From positions 1,059,501-1,123,500 of the forward strand of contig JAMJFZ010000881.1 in the NCBI GenBank assembly GCA_026225945.1: a stretch of DNA of 64,000 nt. Reading direction: 5' to 3'. Source of the DNA: Cricetomys ansorgei. Its lineage: Eukaryota; Chordata; Mammalia; Rodentia; Nesomyidae. The notes below the pieces were generated by a model that saw only the letters and a list, made by a program, of their open reading frames with translations, made no database searches and was not told the DNA's origin. How positions within the stretch are numbered: position 1 is the stretch's first letter; every line of letters begins with the position of its first letter. Shown here one piece after another: positions 11,306 through 22,760 of this stretch. The position numbers and the translations under genes were made by a program.

Positions 11306-11375
11306 GTCCCATTATATTATATCATATTATATTTTAATATATTAATATATATAATTATATATACTAATATATATG
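11306..11375. repeat. AT-rich low-complexity tract
   Basis: About 70 bases made almost wholly of A and T in TATA/ATTA patterns, directly next to a perfect palindrome and inside L1 ORF2 remnants. Confidence 0.85.
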
Positions 11376-11403
11376 TTTCATAGCTATTATAATAGCTATG
11401 AAA
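11376..11403. repeat. Perfect 28-bp palindrome
   Basis: The half-site TTTCATAGCTATTA is followed by its exact reverse complement with no spacer. It is the longest perfect palindrome I noticed in the window. Confidence 0.92.
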
Positions 11404-12057
11404 GAAAACCCTACAAACCAATTAAAAGTGGTAAAAGATTATTAAAATAAAATCAGTTAAACATCACTGGAAAAATGGAAAGAAAGTAGGATATTTTGAG
11501 TTCATGTTTTAGAAGAAAACAATATTGTTAAAATATTCATACTACCCAAAGGTATCCACATATTCAAGGCAATTCCATCAAAACACAAATGGCATTTATT
11601 TTAGAATTATAACAACAACAACAACAATATCAATCTTAATATTCAGTATAGAGTCATAGCAACACTGTCAACTAAACTAAAGTAGCCAAACCCACCTTAG
11701 CCAAAAGAAACAAAGCAGAAGATGTTCTACACTACCTAATTTCAAAATACAAAGCTATGCTAATCGAAACAGCATGGTATTTGCATACACACAGATACAC
11801 AGACCAATGGGACAGAAGAGAGAGCCTGGAAATAACCCCACACATCTCTAGCCAATTGACTTCCAGCAAGGCTGAAAACATGCCCTGGAGAAAGAATGGA
11901 CTTTTCAAAACACAGAACTGAAGCACCATATCCCTGTGTGGAGGACTTAAACCACAAGACCCATGTCTCATCAGTGACAGAAACCAACACATGATGGAGC
12001 TGAAGTCTCACATGACTCATGAAGTCTCCACTGGAGTGTGTAGAAATTGTGGGACCA

Positions 12058-12190
12058 CCCTAATGGTGGTTGCATGTGCCTTTCATCCCAGGACTTGAGA
12101 GGCAGAGGTAGGTGGATCTCTGAGTTTGAGGCTAGCTTGGTCAACAGAGCAAATTCTAGGACATCAGGGCTACACAGAGAAACCCTGTCC

Positions 12191-12194
<4 letters not shown>
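12058..12194 (+). mobile_element. B1 SINE with CA tail
   Basis: The order 'tgcctttcatcccagga', 'gaggcagaggtaggtggat', 'tgagtttgaggctagc' and 'gggctacacagagaaaccctgtcc' is a B1 element (7SL-derived, Pol III transcribed) on the plus strand. Its A-rich tail has become the CA microsatellite that follows. Confidence 0.85.

Positions 12195-12234
<40 letters not shown>
12194..12234. repeat. (AC)n microsatellite at B1 tail
   Basis: An uninterrupted AC run of about 20 units directly at the 3' end of the B1, a common place for microsatellite birth. Confidence 0.95.
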
Positions 12235-12236
<2 letters not shown>

Positions 12237-12475
12237 AGGAAGAAAAAAATTGTTGACTCATGATTCATTGGGTTAATCATCATTAGGAACACTTTGGGAG
12301 TGACTATCAATTCAGGATTTAATTTCTTCAAATTGTTGTAGATTCAAACTGCTTAGAGGGGTTCTAAAACATGTAAATGCGAAGTTTTAGGTTGCGATAG
12401 AATTTAAGGTTCCGAGGCGCTGCTCCATACCTTGGCTTTCCATAGTGGATTTTTTTAACCTGGCTCATTTGGTGA

Positions 12476-12550
12476 GGCCCCCCCCACCCCCCGCCTCCTC
12501 CTTCTGCTCTTCCTCCTCCTCCTCTCTTCCTTCTCCCCCCTCCCCTGTCC
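12476..12550. repeat. Polypyrimidine tract
   Basis: About 75 bases nearly all C and T on the plus strand, with C runs and (TCC)n units. Could form triplex or i-motif structures. Confidence 0.85.
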
Positions 12551-15085
12551 ATCTTTTCAAAGTTTTTGTTTCATCAAAGGACATGCTCTTCAAAATAAGA
12601 GACTCTTCTTTGGTCTTTTATGAAGAACTGCTCTCTGTTGCTAACATTAATAACTATGAACATAGACAAACAAGGGAAGTGTCTGCCGGGGCAGGGAGAA
12701 GGCAGGGAATGAGTGCTCTGGGGCTTTCTGGTCAGCTGGATACACCAACGAGACTGCAGGGTGTGAAGAGGAAGAATCCAGAAGTAGCACAAACATACTC
12801 AGAATGAGTCCAGGCCACACAGCCCGATGGCTTGTGTAACACAGACAGAGGAGAGGCCGAGTCTGCCATGGTCCTTCCTGAGAGGCTCCCATCCAGGATC
12901 CACACAGAAGATCTGCTGGACCATCTGCCTCCTCTAAGCTCAGTGTGTGAAGCCAACATGTTTGGTGCTCAGCTCCCAGGCTCGGACGGATTGCACCCAT
13001 ACCCATCCTGCACTGCCACATCCAGGCTGTTGGCTCTGAAGCAACCCTGACCACCCTTTCCTTCCTTCCTCTCTGCCACTCGTCTTCCTCCACTTGGGTA
13101 TAGATTACTTACCGCCCTTTCCTGGGAAGCACTGGCTTCAGTATTTCAGTCTCCACTTACCTGGCTGGGTTTCCTGTGTTGGCGTCCACTTCAAATGCAT
13201 AAACATAAAGCGAAGTCCCCAGTCAAGATGCCTTAGACTTTGGAATGCAGATTCTGCTCCCGTAAAAGGTAAGCATAGCTTTGCCAGAGCGTCCACAGAA
13301 GAAAAATGAATATAAGCACGCACCCAAATATGTAATTTATCAATTTCTCACAAGCCCGTCTGATACTTTTCCACTTGTATGTCCTCCTGTTACTATCTGG
13401 TTTGCTAACAGCAACTGGGATTTCACAAACACACACTGTTGTGTCTTTAGTATTGACTACACAGTACACAATAAATACTTGTTTAAGATGAGGACGAATA
13501 ATCAGATAGGTTGAGTGGAGTCATACGATTATAAAATAGAAAGTCTTTTTAGGGAGAGTGTGGGAGAATTAAAGTTTGACTGACTCTAGTAAGTTGAGGT
13601 CAGGCTGGGACCCAAGCAGGGTTGTACAGAACTGGGGAGGAGGGGGTACAACCTGGGAGACTGAGGCCTCATGGGATGTCTGATGCCCAGCAGAGACAAG
13701 GACTGTAAAAGCCAACAGGTACGGCTTTTCCTCTCAGACACATGTCAGGTAAGTCGTTTCTACTTGCCTGTACACAACAGACATGTCTCTTCTGCACAGG
13801 ACTTCCGCTTCCCACAACCTCTCATCCACTCAAAGCACAGTCCGCCCCTCTACCAGGGTTGGAGCTGAGATAGAGGAGCAGCGGGAGAAACCAGACCCCA
13901 ATCCTTTTTTGGTTAAAGCCAACTCTAACATTTGGATCATGGGAACTTACTCAGAGGACTTCCAACTCTTCCAGAGGGGCAGCTTTTGTCTTTCAGTACA
14001 TGGGTGTTTCTGTGAGAATTCTAGAGCAGCTGGCAAAAGGGTGTGCTTTAAAAAATGCAACTCACCCGTACAATCAGATAATATTATATTTAAAGGACAA
14101 CAAAAGCTTATTACTGTTATTGCTCAGGATCATTAGCATTGGTGAGGGTTGTACCCCTGTGGAAGGTGTGTGTCATAAGACAGGGGTGGGGGCTGGGGGT
14201 GGTGACTGAGATCAATGTTGAAAACTGGAAACGAAGCAAGGTTCACCTATACAAAATGTACAATAGACTTTGAGAAGGAGAGATTACATAGAGTGGGCTG
14301 TCATGGGAGACTTCCCAAGAGAGTTCACGCTGCCCTTGACTTCGATGCTAAGAGGAGGAGGTAGCAGCGGTAACAGCGTAGGTAGGCAGTCGGCTGCCCT
14401 TGCGTCTAGAACAATTTTGTTCTTGGTAATGAGTGGAGTCAGCTTGCTGCCCGCAGAGTGGGGCGGCCCACAGTGGTTGTTATCTCGTTTGTGCACCGCG
14501 GACTCTGCACTCATCTGGCCTCATTTCTCCATTGTTGTGAAGGTCTAGAAGTGGTTTGTGGTATTTTGGAAAGACAAGATTTCCAAGAAAAAATAGTGGA
14601 GACGTTTCTAAGATTTGGAAAGTACCAGCTATGCACTTGAAATCTGGTTTCAAGTGAATCCTGTTCATTCTAGCCGATCGGGAACACGGCTGGGGTTCTC
14701 TCACAGGCCTTGGGCCCGTTGAGCCCTATCCTGTAGGTAGAGGGTCCTGTTGTAGGATTAATCATGCTGATCAAGTCAGCGAAAACAAGAGCTCACATTA
14801 CATATTCTTTTTCTTTCCCCAAGTGAGCTGGGAAGCAAGGTAAAGACAATGTGAACATCTATAGACCTCAATGCACACGTATTCAAAGCATCTTCGCATA
14901 CTTAGCAACAAATATCAAAAGATAACAAGGTGGGAGCGGCTACAACAACTGTGATCAAGGAGTGTTCCTCTCAGTGTACACAGTACGAATACAAACGGCA
15001 GATGAGAGTTCTGGGACCCCGCGGCGAGTGATTAACAGGCACTGGGGAAGAAGAGACTGGAGTGTATGATGCCGAGTCGTGTTTG
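12551..15085. other. Unassigned stretch
   Basis: No gene, RNA or repeat family is recognised. Several frames of 60-148 codons occur (for example minus 13093-12647) without domains. The sequence looks like ordinary unique non-coding DNA. Confidence 0.35.
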
Positions 15086-15087
15086 GG

Positions 15088-15185
15088 GCCAGGCTGAGTG
15101 TGGCATGCCGGGAATCCCAGCACTGGGAACGAGGGAGCAGGAGGAGAGCAAGCTCAAGACTGACCTGGATGGGAAAGAGAGACTG
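15088..15185 (+). mobile_element. B1-like SINE, diverged
   Basis: The stretch 'gaatcccagcactggga' is followed by 'agcaggaggagagcaagctcaagactgacctgg'. It fits the body of an old B1 monomer on the plus strand. A GA-rich tract follows (15190-15242). Confidence 0.5.
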
Positions 15186-15189
15186 ATAC

Positions 15190-15242
15190 ATGGCGGAAGG
15201 AAGGAAGGGAGGAAGAGGTAGGAGAGAGGAAGGGGGTAAGGG
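15190..15242. repeat. GA-rich low-complexity tract
   Basis: Purine-only GGAA/GAGG pattern immediately downstream of the B1-like SINE; it may be the mutated tail of that element. Confidence 0.8.
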
Positions 15243-17040
15243 GTGATGGCGGCAGGATGGTCAAAACTGATTTGTATTTTGGTATAGGGAAGGCTCTATT
15301 TTTACCCTAAGTGGAATGATTCGAATGTACGGGAGGGGTAAAAGAATGCCTCCGCCGCACCTTTGAAAGATACATGGATAACCTGCAGCTCTTAGACCCG
15401 ATCCCGCTGCATGGTCCATCCTCGGTTTTATACCCTTGAGCTCTTGGAAGTATGTTCCAAACAAGTCATATTAAAAAAAAAAACATAAAATAAAAAAACA
15501 AAAAACAAAAAGCTATTAAGAAAAATCCACTTCTGCGTGTCCTCTGTGATATTATTTGACTCTGCAGTGAGAAAATCTAGTTAGTATGTTTTACGTTTTA
15601 TTCTTTATTAGTTCTTTCAGCGTTTTGAGTTTTGTACAGTGTTTTGGTCGTATTTACCACCGCCAGCTCTTTCCAGATTCCCCCTCTCCGGTTTCTCTGT
15701 ATTTCCTTTTTGTGCCTGTTACTGCTGTCTTCCGATGCCCCAAATGAGGACACCGTGCTCCCAAGCAGACCTTCACCCCAGGTTCAGGGTGCCAGTCTCT
15801 TCTTAGGAATGAGTGACATTTTTTAATGGGTCAGTGGACATCAGACTGTGGAATGAACGTTGTGGGAGAAATTGCCAATAGTGAAATTTAGCAATGTGAA
15901 GAATTTGGGGGCTGTTCGTTTTCTTTTTGTTCAGCGTCCTGTTTATCTGCCTTTATTCCCTCACAGTTGACAATCCCAGCTCGGAGTTCAAGCCCCTCCT
16001 TCACCAGCTGCGGCCCTTCTGTCCTGGCTGCGCTCTGTGTTTCTGTTCCTGCTGGGATGTTCTTTGTTCTAGTAGCAACTCTTGCAAGGCTAACTGCTAT
16101 TTGTTTATAAATTTTCTCATTTGTTTAGCAACTTAATTGCTTGCTGGGGAAGCTATTTTAGATCATGGTAAGTCTTCTTACCATTTGCAACTTTATTCCA
16201 CACAGGCAAATAAATTTGACTGAATTTGGTAAAAATGATTAGGTTTCAATACTCTGTCGACATTTTGTGTCTTTGGCTGTTAGACTCAGTTTTGAGTACA
16301 GAGTAATAATTGCTGGATGATATGAAAATTCAAGTGAGTTTTAAACTGTCTTTGTCACAAGTAAATGGACATTATCTGTATCTACCTGTGTCTGCACCTG
16401 TATCTGCCTGACACTCTATTGGATTGTTAGAATTTATCCATCAAGTGCTTCCTAGAGCGCTTGGCTTTATCACGAGCACAAAGGGAGACAAGCAAGCGTC
16501 TTCTGAGTACATTGTCATGAGGCTTTGGGAGCACATGACAGCCATAGATGGACCAAATGTTAACTGGACCTAGGCAGCTGAGTTATTTTAGGTCATTTAC
16601 AAGCTACAGCAGTGACAACTAGTATGACTAATGATTTTCTTAACTTCAGTGATTCCCTTCCATAGATCTCATGTTCTCATCCCAATTCAGACAAACTTTG
16701 CTTATGAACTTCTGGAAGCCCATCTGGCTGATAATAGGCTTCCCCCACGGCCTGAGTAGGTCGTGCACCATGTTTGCTGTAGGGTGACAATTAACTTTTC
16801 GGGAGAGGACTTAACCATTTTTGCAAACTTAGGAGTGTTGTCACCATCTTTGCACCCATTTGAACAGATCTTAGGAAGGAGTGCTCTGCTGTTCAGTCTA
16901 GGTGACAAGGGCTTACTGAAGTCCTATCATGTGCCAAAGACTGAGTTGTGACAGGGATGTAACTGTGTAAGGATAGCGCCAGACATGGTAGCATTGAGGT
17001 TGATGTCTATCTGCAGAAATCTCTAGGATATGTATCACAT
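15243..17040. other. Unassigned stretch with A-rich tract and small hairpin
   Basis: An A-rich tract at 15470-15515 looks like the degraded poly(A) tail of a retroposed copy, but I cannot identify a parent in the 250 bases upstream. A perfect 8-bp stem with 4-base loop (ATGGTAAG / CTTACCAT) lies at 16165-16184. Nothing else is recognised. Confidence 0.35.
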
Positions 17041-17135
17041 TTCCAACAACAACGAATTAATTTCACAAATATTTATGAAGCTCTGCCGTGGGCCAGACAT
17101 CATCAGACTGCATCCAAGATGCATCAGTGAACAGT
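17041..17135 (-). mobile_element. Old MIR/L2-type repeat fragment
   Basis: The run 'cacaaatatttatgaagctctgccgtgggccagacatcatcag' (quoted in part: 'aaatatttatgaagctc', 'gggccagacat') and 'gcatcagtgaacagtg' recalls the widespread '..atttattgagcacctac..gccaggcac..' end of ancient mammalian repeats. Diverged; family uncertain. Confidence 0.4.
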
Positions 17136-18370
17136 GTTCATTCTTTTTGGCCTCCTGAAACAAAGCTCTTAAGTGACACATATTTGGCATTAAATATAAA
17201 GCCCTTTGTAATTATCCCCAATTTGTCTCGCTTACTGCTGTTGGATCGAACTCGCTAGGACTGGAATCTGATTACGTCACCCTTCTTGCTTAAACCCCCA
17301 AGTGACATGGTCTAATGAGAAAGGACCAGATTTCTTAGTCCAGCTTCGCGCTCTGACCTGAGGTTGGTTCTCCCTCTACGCATGTGTCCCGTGTTGGAGC
17401 CAAACAAGAGGAGCGTACTTGATGACTCTGGACATAGCGTGTGCTTCCAGGCCCCCGTTTCTTTGCTCACACGGCTCCTACTCTTCTCTGCCGTACTTGC
17501 CCTTTGGCTTTCTTACTCAGATGTCGCCTCTTTGGTGACCTCACAAGCACAGCGTTCTGCCTTTAAGGACAAGGTCCCCACAGGAACCCTGAACTTCTCC
17601 TGTGAAGCAGGAGTCAGGTATGACTGTATCCAAAACACGGTCGAGGGCTCTGAAGTTGTGCTTGTTTCCAAATACTTCATGTGTTGGGGTTAGGACTCCA
17701 GCGCCATTCTCTTCTCTGCCCATTTACATCCTCTTGTTCCTTGCAAAGCCTTACAGAATTATTCTCTACTTGTGCCGCGTAGTCACCTCAGATGTGTGAC
17801 CCTGGTTGTGGTCCCCGCGTTAGATGCATCACTGACGGACAGGATTCCCCTGCAAGTCTTTTCTGGGTTAAGCAAGAGCACAAGCGTGCATAGTCATGGT
17901 TTCTCCTCTGCTCTATCAGGCCGGGTTAGCAATGCTGGTTTCTCTGGTTCTAGTCCATAAACCCCGAGGGCTTCTGGATGTAGGTGTGGTTTCCACCATT
18001 TCTCCTGCCCCTGCTCTCTTGGCTTTACCCCGGGGATTCTGTCTGACAGCAGCGTCTCCAATGACAGCAATGGTTCCATTGCTGGTTCCATTGATGGTTC
18101 CATTCTTAAAGCAGGGAAGTATTATTTGGGATATGTGATTTTTGAATCCACAAAAGTAAGCCGAATATGGTGGTCTCATCCTTAGAACTGGAGTCGCTCA
18201 TCTGCTGCAGACCGACTTGGGTGGCAGTGCCCTACTTGGGTGTTTAAGTGAGAGTTTCCTACCTGTGCCGGGGCTACTGTGTTATCCTCAATGGATTTCA
18301 TCTTGGACATTACATTCAACGGTACTTTGCAATGTTTCACCTTGAACTTCGAAACATGCGAAGTTTTCAT
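17136..18370. other. Unassigned stretch with short 12-bp repeat
   Basis: At 18072-18106 three near-perfect copies of GGTTCCATTGMT occur in tandem. A 109-codon plus frame at 17364-17693 shows no domain. No gene is called. Confidence 0.35.
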
Positions 18371-18565
18371 TCAACCAGCACTTACTGAACATACGCTGTG
18401 CCTCAGATGCTAGCTGGACTGTAGAACATTCCGTCATGTATCCTCAACACTATGAGGCTGTCCACATGTGTCCTGCGTTGTAGGTAAGTGAATCTAGCAT
18501 ATAAAAGCTACCTTGTCTGAGATCACCAGACTACTAAGCAGTGGAGCTGGGTTTGAAAGTCCAGA
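18371..18565 (-). mobile_element. MIR SINE
   Basis: The plus strand runs 'agcacttactgaacatacg', 'tatcctcaacactatgag', then a 'gagatcaccagactactaag' and 'gagctgggtttgaaa' stretch. This is the full order of a MIR element in reverse complement, an ancient tRNA-derived mammalian SINE. The moderate divergence is normal for its age. Confidence 0.75.
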
Positions 18566-19440
18566 TCTGTTGGAAAGAACCACAGGGCTCCCTTTCTTTT
18601 CTTTGCTTCATGCTGCTTCCAGGTAGGGATGATACCACAATCTAGATCCGTAGATGACTTTAGGATCCCACAGCCACAGGTGACATTGCCTTTAAGCCAG
18701 CATCCAACGACTGTCCCGGAGACTGTCCCTAATACTGCCACAGTGTCAGTAAAAATCTTTAAGACTTTTGAGACCCGAATGACCAAATGTTCCTCTTTGT
18801 GCTCCCCGGTGCCGGGCTCTCCTTCCTAAGTGCAGAGGGGAAAAAGAGTACTTTTTACAACTTAATTCTCTAAGTGACTTAGACACCCTTGGGGGCTCCT
18901 TATTTTGTCTGTTTTCTTGAACCCTCTGAGGACTAACATGTTGGAGAACGACAGTGATTGTTTCCAGATGCTGGAGCTTTGATTGCAAGGGGAGTAGGAA
19001 CAGCCAAGCAGCGGTGGGGCTGGCCTTGCCTTAGTGGAAAATATTCAGACACCACAGGGGAGACCTGCCAAGCCGCTTGCGATGTTTTATTTGTATTGAT
19101 ATGTACTTGGCTCAGCCAACTCAGCCTGAGGTTTTGAGGCTGATTAGAATGACTAGGGGAAAGAACTTGGAGTGTTCTGTCTTCCCTCCACCAGTCCTTA
19201 GTGTTGAACAGATTCATTATAGGAGCAGTAATCATTTAGGTAAGACATTGAAAAAATCGTGTACCTTCTAGGAAGATGTTAAGTATCTTAGATTGCGTAA
19301 ACTGAGAAGTAAATGAAAAACTGAAAAGAAATTCTGAGTGTTTAAAGTAATTGTTTCTTCTTAAAGGCCTTATGTATCTTGAAGAAACCATAGACTGTCA
19401 ATAAAATCATATTAATTAAAAATTTTTATCTTCTGCTTTG
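18566..19440. other. Unassigned stretch
   Basis: No gene or clear repeat. A 100-codon minus frame (19235-18933) has no recognisable domain. Confidence 0.35.
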
Positions 19441-19705
19441 AATATACAGTTTACTAGCTTTTGCTCTATCACGGAAATTCCTCCCCTCATGAAGAATATT
19501 CTTGAATTTATTACAGGGGTAACTGTTCAGGAGACCTCTCCATATCTCTTGAAGTTTCGGCAGGGGGGCAACTTTGGAGCTCTCATAGTTTCTCCTGACG
19601 TAATAATTTTCATTCCCGCCAACATCCTCATCAATATTTAGTTTTCATCTTATTGATAATAGCCATTTTGCCGACAGTGAGATGATGCTTTATTGTGTTT
19701 GGTTT
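19441..19705 (-). mobile_element. L1 ORF2 C-terminal fragment, left half
   Basis: The plus strand shows 'ccaacatcctcatcaatattt', 'gataatagccattttgcc' and 'gtgagatgatgctttattg', the complement of the conserved region near the end of L1 ORF2. It breaks off within 'ttattgtgttt' and seems to resume at about 21666. Confidence 0.65.
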
Positions 19706-21290
19706 TTTTGGAGGGGAGGAAATTTGGAGTTTATTAAGACAGTCTTACAGATTTAAGTACAGGCATTGAGGGAGAGAGAGGGGGGAGGGAGAGAGAAAGG
19801 AGAAAGAGAGAAGTGTGTGGGGTTCTTAAAAGAGAGTCATTCAAAATTGTCTAACTGTTAATGGACACTATTAAGTATCTTAACAGTAGATATGATTATG
19901 GTGGATTCTGAAATTAGGTTATTCAAAGGATTTCTAAATTCCCTTCTCTTTCCCTTTTTCTCTGCTCCTCTCTTTTCCTCTTCCTTTTCTTTTTTCTATT
20001 TTAATAAGTAAGCTCAAGGTGACTGCTATGTGTGTTGGACAGGGTTATAGTTTGATAAAACATAGGCCCCAGGATTCCAAGGAATTCTTACTACACCAGG
20101 TCACAAGGGGTTGAAGCGTTTACTTTGATTGTAAACAAGGCTCCTGGTCTTGTTTGTGAGAGTCTCAGAAAGTTACAGGTTCACAGTTGGGAAAAAAAGG
20201 TTAAACTCAAAGGTCACATTTGTTTAGACCTTAAGCATGATTCAATGCTGTTTTTACATGTTTACTTGAAAAATCCCCATAAAAGGAGTATTTTCTCTGT
20301 GTAGACAATCCTCAAAGCAAATTTGATTAGCTGTGTGAAAGTTCTCACCTCTCAATCTTGAGAGACTTTAATCTGAGTCTTGGGTGAGCTCTTCCTTTTC
20401 TTTCCTGTGTCTATTTCATTTCCTGTTGTTCAGTTTCCCTCTCTGAGACTTGCATACCATTTTCTGGGGTTGTGGGGACTGAAAGTAGTTTTGTGAAAGT
20501 CATCTCCCACTGTTTAGTGCAGACATAGGTTCTGCCTATACAAGACCCAAAGTCTTGACCTGTCTGACCCAAGGGGTCAGCAGAGAGTCTAAATGTGGGT
20601 ACTGTGGTTCAGTGTTTGACAAAGAGGGACATCAAACCCATAAACAGTATTCAGGCAGCGGTTGTTATGACTGATTTTAAGGTTTGTACCCAAAATAGCA
20701 GTTTGTTTTTCTACCATGGTACACCTGCAAGCCATGGTGCTACCCGGTCATTACAACTTAAGGCAGAATCCAACAGAGATCTGAGTGTGTAAATCTGGGA
20801 AGACTGAGGACAGGCACATTTCCCCCTTTGTTGGGTATACACAGGCAAACATTCTATCTTGTTAATGGCAGAGGTTCCCCGTGTGCTGCTATTGGAGCAG
20901 CAAGGGCAGCCATTAGCTGATGGCTGTCCTCACCATAACAACTTCTGTGTACAGCAGTAAGACCTCTTGGCTATAAAAACACCAATGGTTGTAGGCTGAG
21001 CCTATAAACAAAGCCTGAGAGTTCCAAAATTAACGTACGGGTGGGGTAGACCAAAATGAAAAATGTATGGATTGATCATTGATGATGCTTGACACTAAGG
21101 GAGCCTAAGAGAAAAAGAAAAATGACAAAGCGGTTTAAGTCATAAAGTAAGGTTGTGGCTACTGGCAGATGTACATGGAAATTATATTTGTAAATGAGAG
21201 GTCAGGTGTCTTTCTTTTCCTTGTTTGAAGAGTTTTAAACTCTTTTAACCCTTCACAGGTACGAGAGGCCTTTCCCCCAGGATGTTCCTT
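19706..21290. other. Inserted DNA of unknown family splitting an L1
   Basis: This stretch lies between two L1 pieces that would be adjacent in an unbroken L1. It contains a purine-rich tract (19769-19815), a pyrimidine-rich tract (19945-19998), and plus-strand TATA-like motifs such as 'ggctataaaaacacc' near 20970. It is probably a retrovirus-like or MaLR-like LTR element plus later insertions, but I cannot identify termini or any gag, pol or env motif. The 65-codon frame at 20595-20792 is not informative. Confidence 0.35.
19769..19815. repeat. GA-rich tract
   Basis: Purine-rich GAGAGA/GGGAGG run of about 45 bases on the plus strand. Confidence 0.85.
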
Positions 21291-21292
21291 CT

Positions 21293-21425
21293 TATTTTTT
21301 TGAGACAGGATCTCATCTCACACAGTCAGCTGACCTCAAGCTCTTTATGTAGCTAAAGATAACTTGAAACTTGCGCTCTGTGTGCCTCTGCCTCCCAAAT
21401 GCCGGCCATCACCACGCCCGGCTTT
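21293..21425 (-). mobile_element. Old B1-related SINE
   Basis: The plus strand has 'tttttttgagacaggatctc', 'gctgacctcaagctc', 'gtgcctctgcctccca' and 'catcaccacgcccggc', which is a B1-type element in reverse complement with an altered middle part. It lies within the DNA that splits the L1. Confidence 0.65.
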
Positions 21426-21665
21426 CTTTCCGACCACTAAGGAATGGACTTCACACCTGTGACGCACGCGCTCCGGCCACGCCCCATCTCAGCATCTGCT
21501 GGGCGTTTCCGAGGCAACGGTGCTTCAGACTTATCCTGGATGGGTCCCTAGGGATGGCAACAGCAGCAGAGGCAGGAATTACGCTCTATGAGGCTGCCTG
21601 TAGCAGCCCCTTTCAGAGACAGCTGGGATCCTTGGCTTTGCTACAGAAAAGAGTTTTGGGACCTG

Positions 21666-21745
21666 AGTGTGGTTTTAATTTGCATTACTCTGATAGTGAA
21701 GCCGGACGTTTTTCATACATAATGCACATATGCATTGTATAGTAT
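21666..21745 (-). mobile_element. L1 ORF2 C-terminal fragment, right half
   Basis: The stretch 'gtggttttaatttgcattac' followed by 'tctgatagtgaagc' continues the L1 reverse-complement order that stopped at about 19705. It supports a single L1 fragment disrupted by later insertion. Confidence 0.6.
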
Positions 21746-21989
21746 TTAATTTAGGGCAAACATATTAATTTAATCGACTATTTGTCTCTAGGGTAAAAGA
21801 AAAATTAAAGTATTTTCCTCTATCTCTAAAATGACCCACTGGATCTTATCTGCAGAGCTCCACTGTGTGGTAGAGCTCCTCACTGTGCACACTCTAGATT
21901 GGTACCTGACACTTACCTTCCCCCAGCCCTGACCTTGGCTTTTCTTCCTGCAGTCTTTATAGCTGGTATTGTATATTCAACTATGACAT

Positions 21990-22045
21990 CAACAATAATA
22001 ATAATACATAGTAATAATATAATAATAATTTTAATAATACAAATG
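21990..22045. repeat. (AAT)n-rich tract
   Basis: Interrupted ATA/AAT units on the plus strand, about 55 bases. Confidence 0.8.
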
Positions 22046-22079
22046 AGGTCATGTGTGACTGTACATATATTTGGTGTTT

Positions 22080-22450
22080 TTTTAATGAATGCTATATTTC
22101 ACTGAAAAACCTCCTGTTTCCATGGTGTTGCAAGTCACAGGATTTCAAGCTTTTCATATCCAAGTAGTAGTCCATTATCACGGACACCACGTTTTCCTTC
22201 TCTGGTTATAAATTCATGGATACTCAAGAACTCTTGGCCAATGTGAGTACCAGTAACGAACCCAGGAGTGACGATCGTCCATTAATACCACAGTTCCACT
22301 TCCTTTCCGTAAGTACCAAGCAGTAGGACTGCTGGATCGTGTGGTAGTCTGCGCTCTAAGTTTTGAGGAGTTTTCACACCATTTTCCACAATACGTGTAC
22401 TGCTTTCCATTTCTGTCAACAGTGTACAAGAGTTCACGAGCTGCACAGGG
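22080..22450 (-). mobile_element. Inverted 5' part of a twin-primed L1 (end of ORF2)
   Basis: The plus strand shows 'gtagtccattatcacggac', 'ggactgctggatcgtgtgg' and 'aacagtgtacaagagttc', complement of the last part of L1 ORF2. It is followed at once by L1 3' UTR in the opposite, sense orientation. The left edge is the more 3' part of the element, as twin priming predicts. Confidence 0.7.
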
Positions 22451-22459
22451 ACAACGATA

Positions 22460-22760
22460 GATATTCGAAAGCAGACGAGGACCCACCCTACAGGAAAAAC
22501 TGTAGGCAGCCATGGAGTGTGGGGAGCAGGAGAAATAGGAAAGAGCACACCAGTTGGTTACCAGTTGGCCAGCCCTGAGAACATATACATGCAGTACACT
22601 ATACAGACTGAGCAGGTTGTATTTAAAAGTATATATGCATATACGTACATGTAACAGCGATTAACGAAATTTGAAAGAGAGCAAGGAAAGGTATATGGGA
22701 GGGTTCAAAGGGAGAAGTGAGATAGTTACATCATAATATAAAAAAAATAAAAGGAAAAAG
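22460..22760 (+). mobile_element. L1 3' UTR with A-rich tail
   Basis: Rodent L1 3' UTR signatures occur in order: 'ccagttggccagccctgaga', 'actatacagactgagcagg', 'gaaatttgaaagagagcaag', 'gtatatgggaggg', ending in an A-rich tail at about 22738-22760. This is the sense-oriented 3' half of the same insertion as 22080-22450. Confidence 0.8.

Larger units (their letters stand above)
10850..12045 (+). mobile_element. Decayed L1, ORF2 reverse transcriptase and C-terminal region
   Basis: The plus strand follows old L1 ORF2 coding sequence. At 11110-11127 it reads 'ctgtttgcagatgacatg', encoding LFADDM, the reverse transcriptase active-site motif. Further on are 'ggcaattccatcaaa', 'aaagctatgctaatcgaaacagcatgg' in pieces, and 'gaccaatgggacagaag', all typical of the region downstream of the catalytic core. 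Stops and indels are frequent. An AT-rich expansion at about 11306-11403 interrupts it. Confidence 0.75.
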
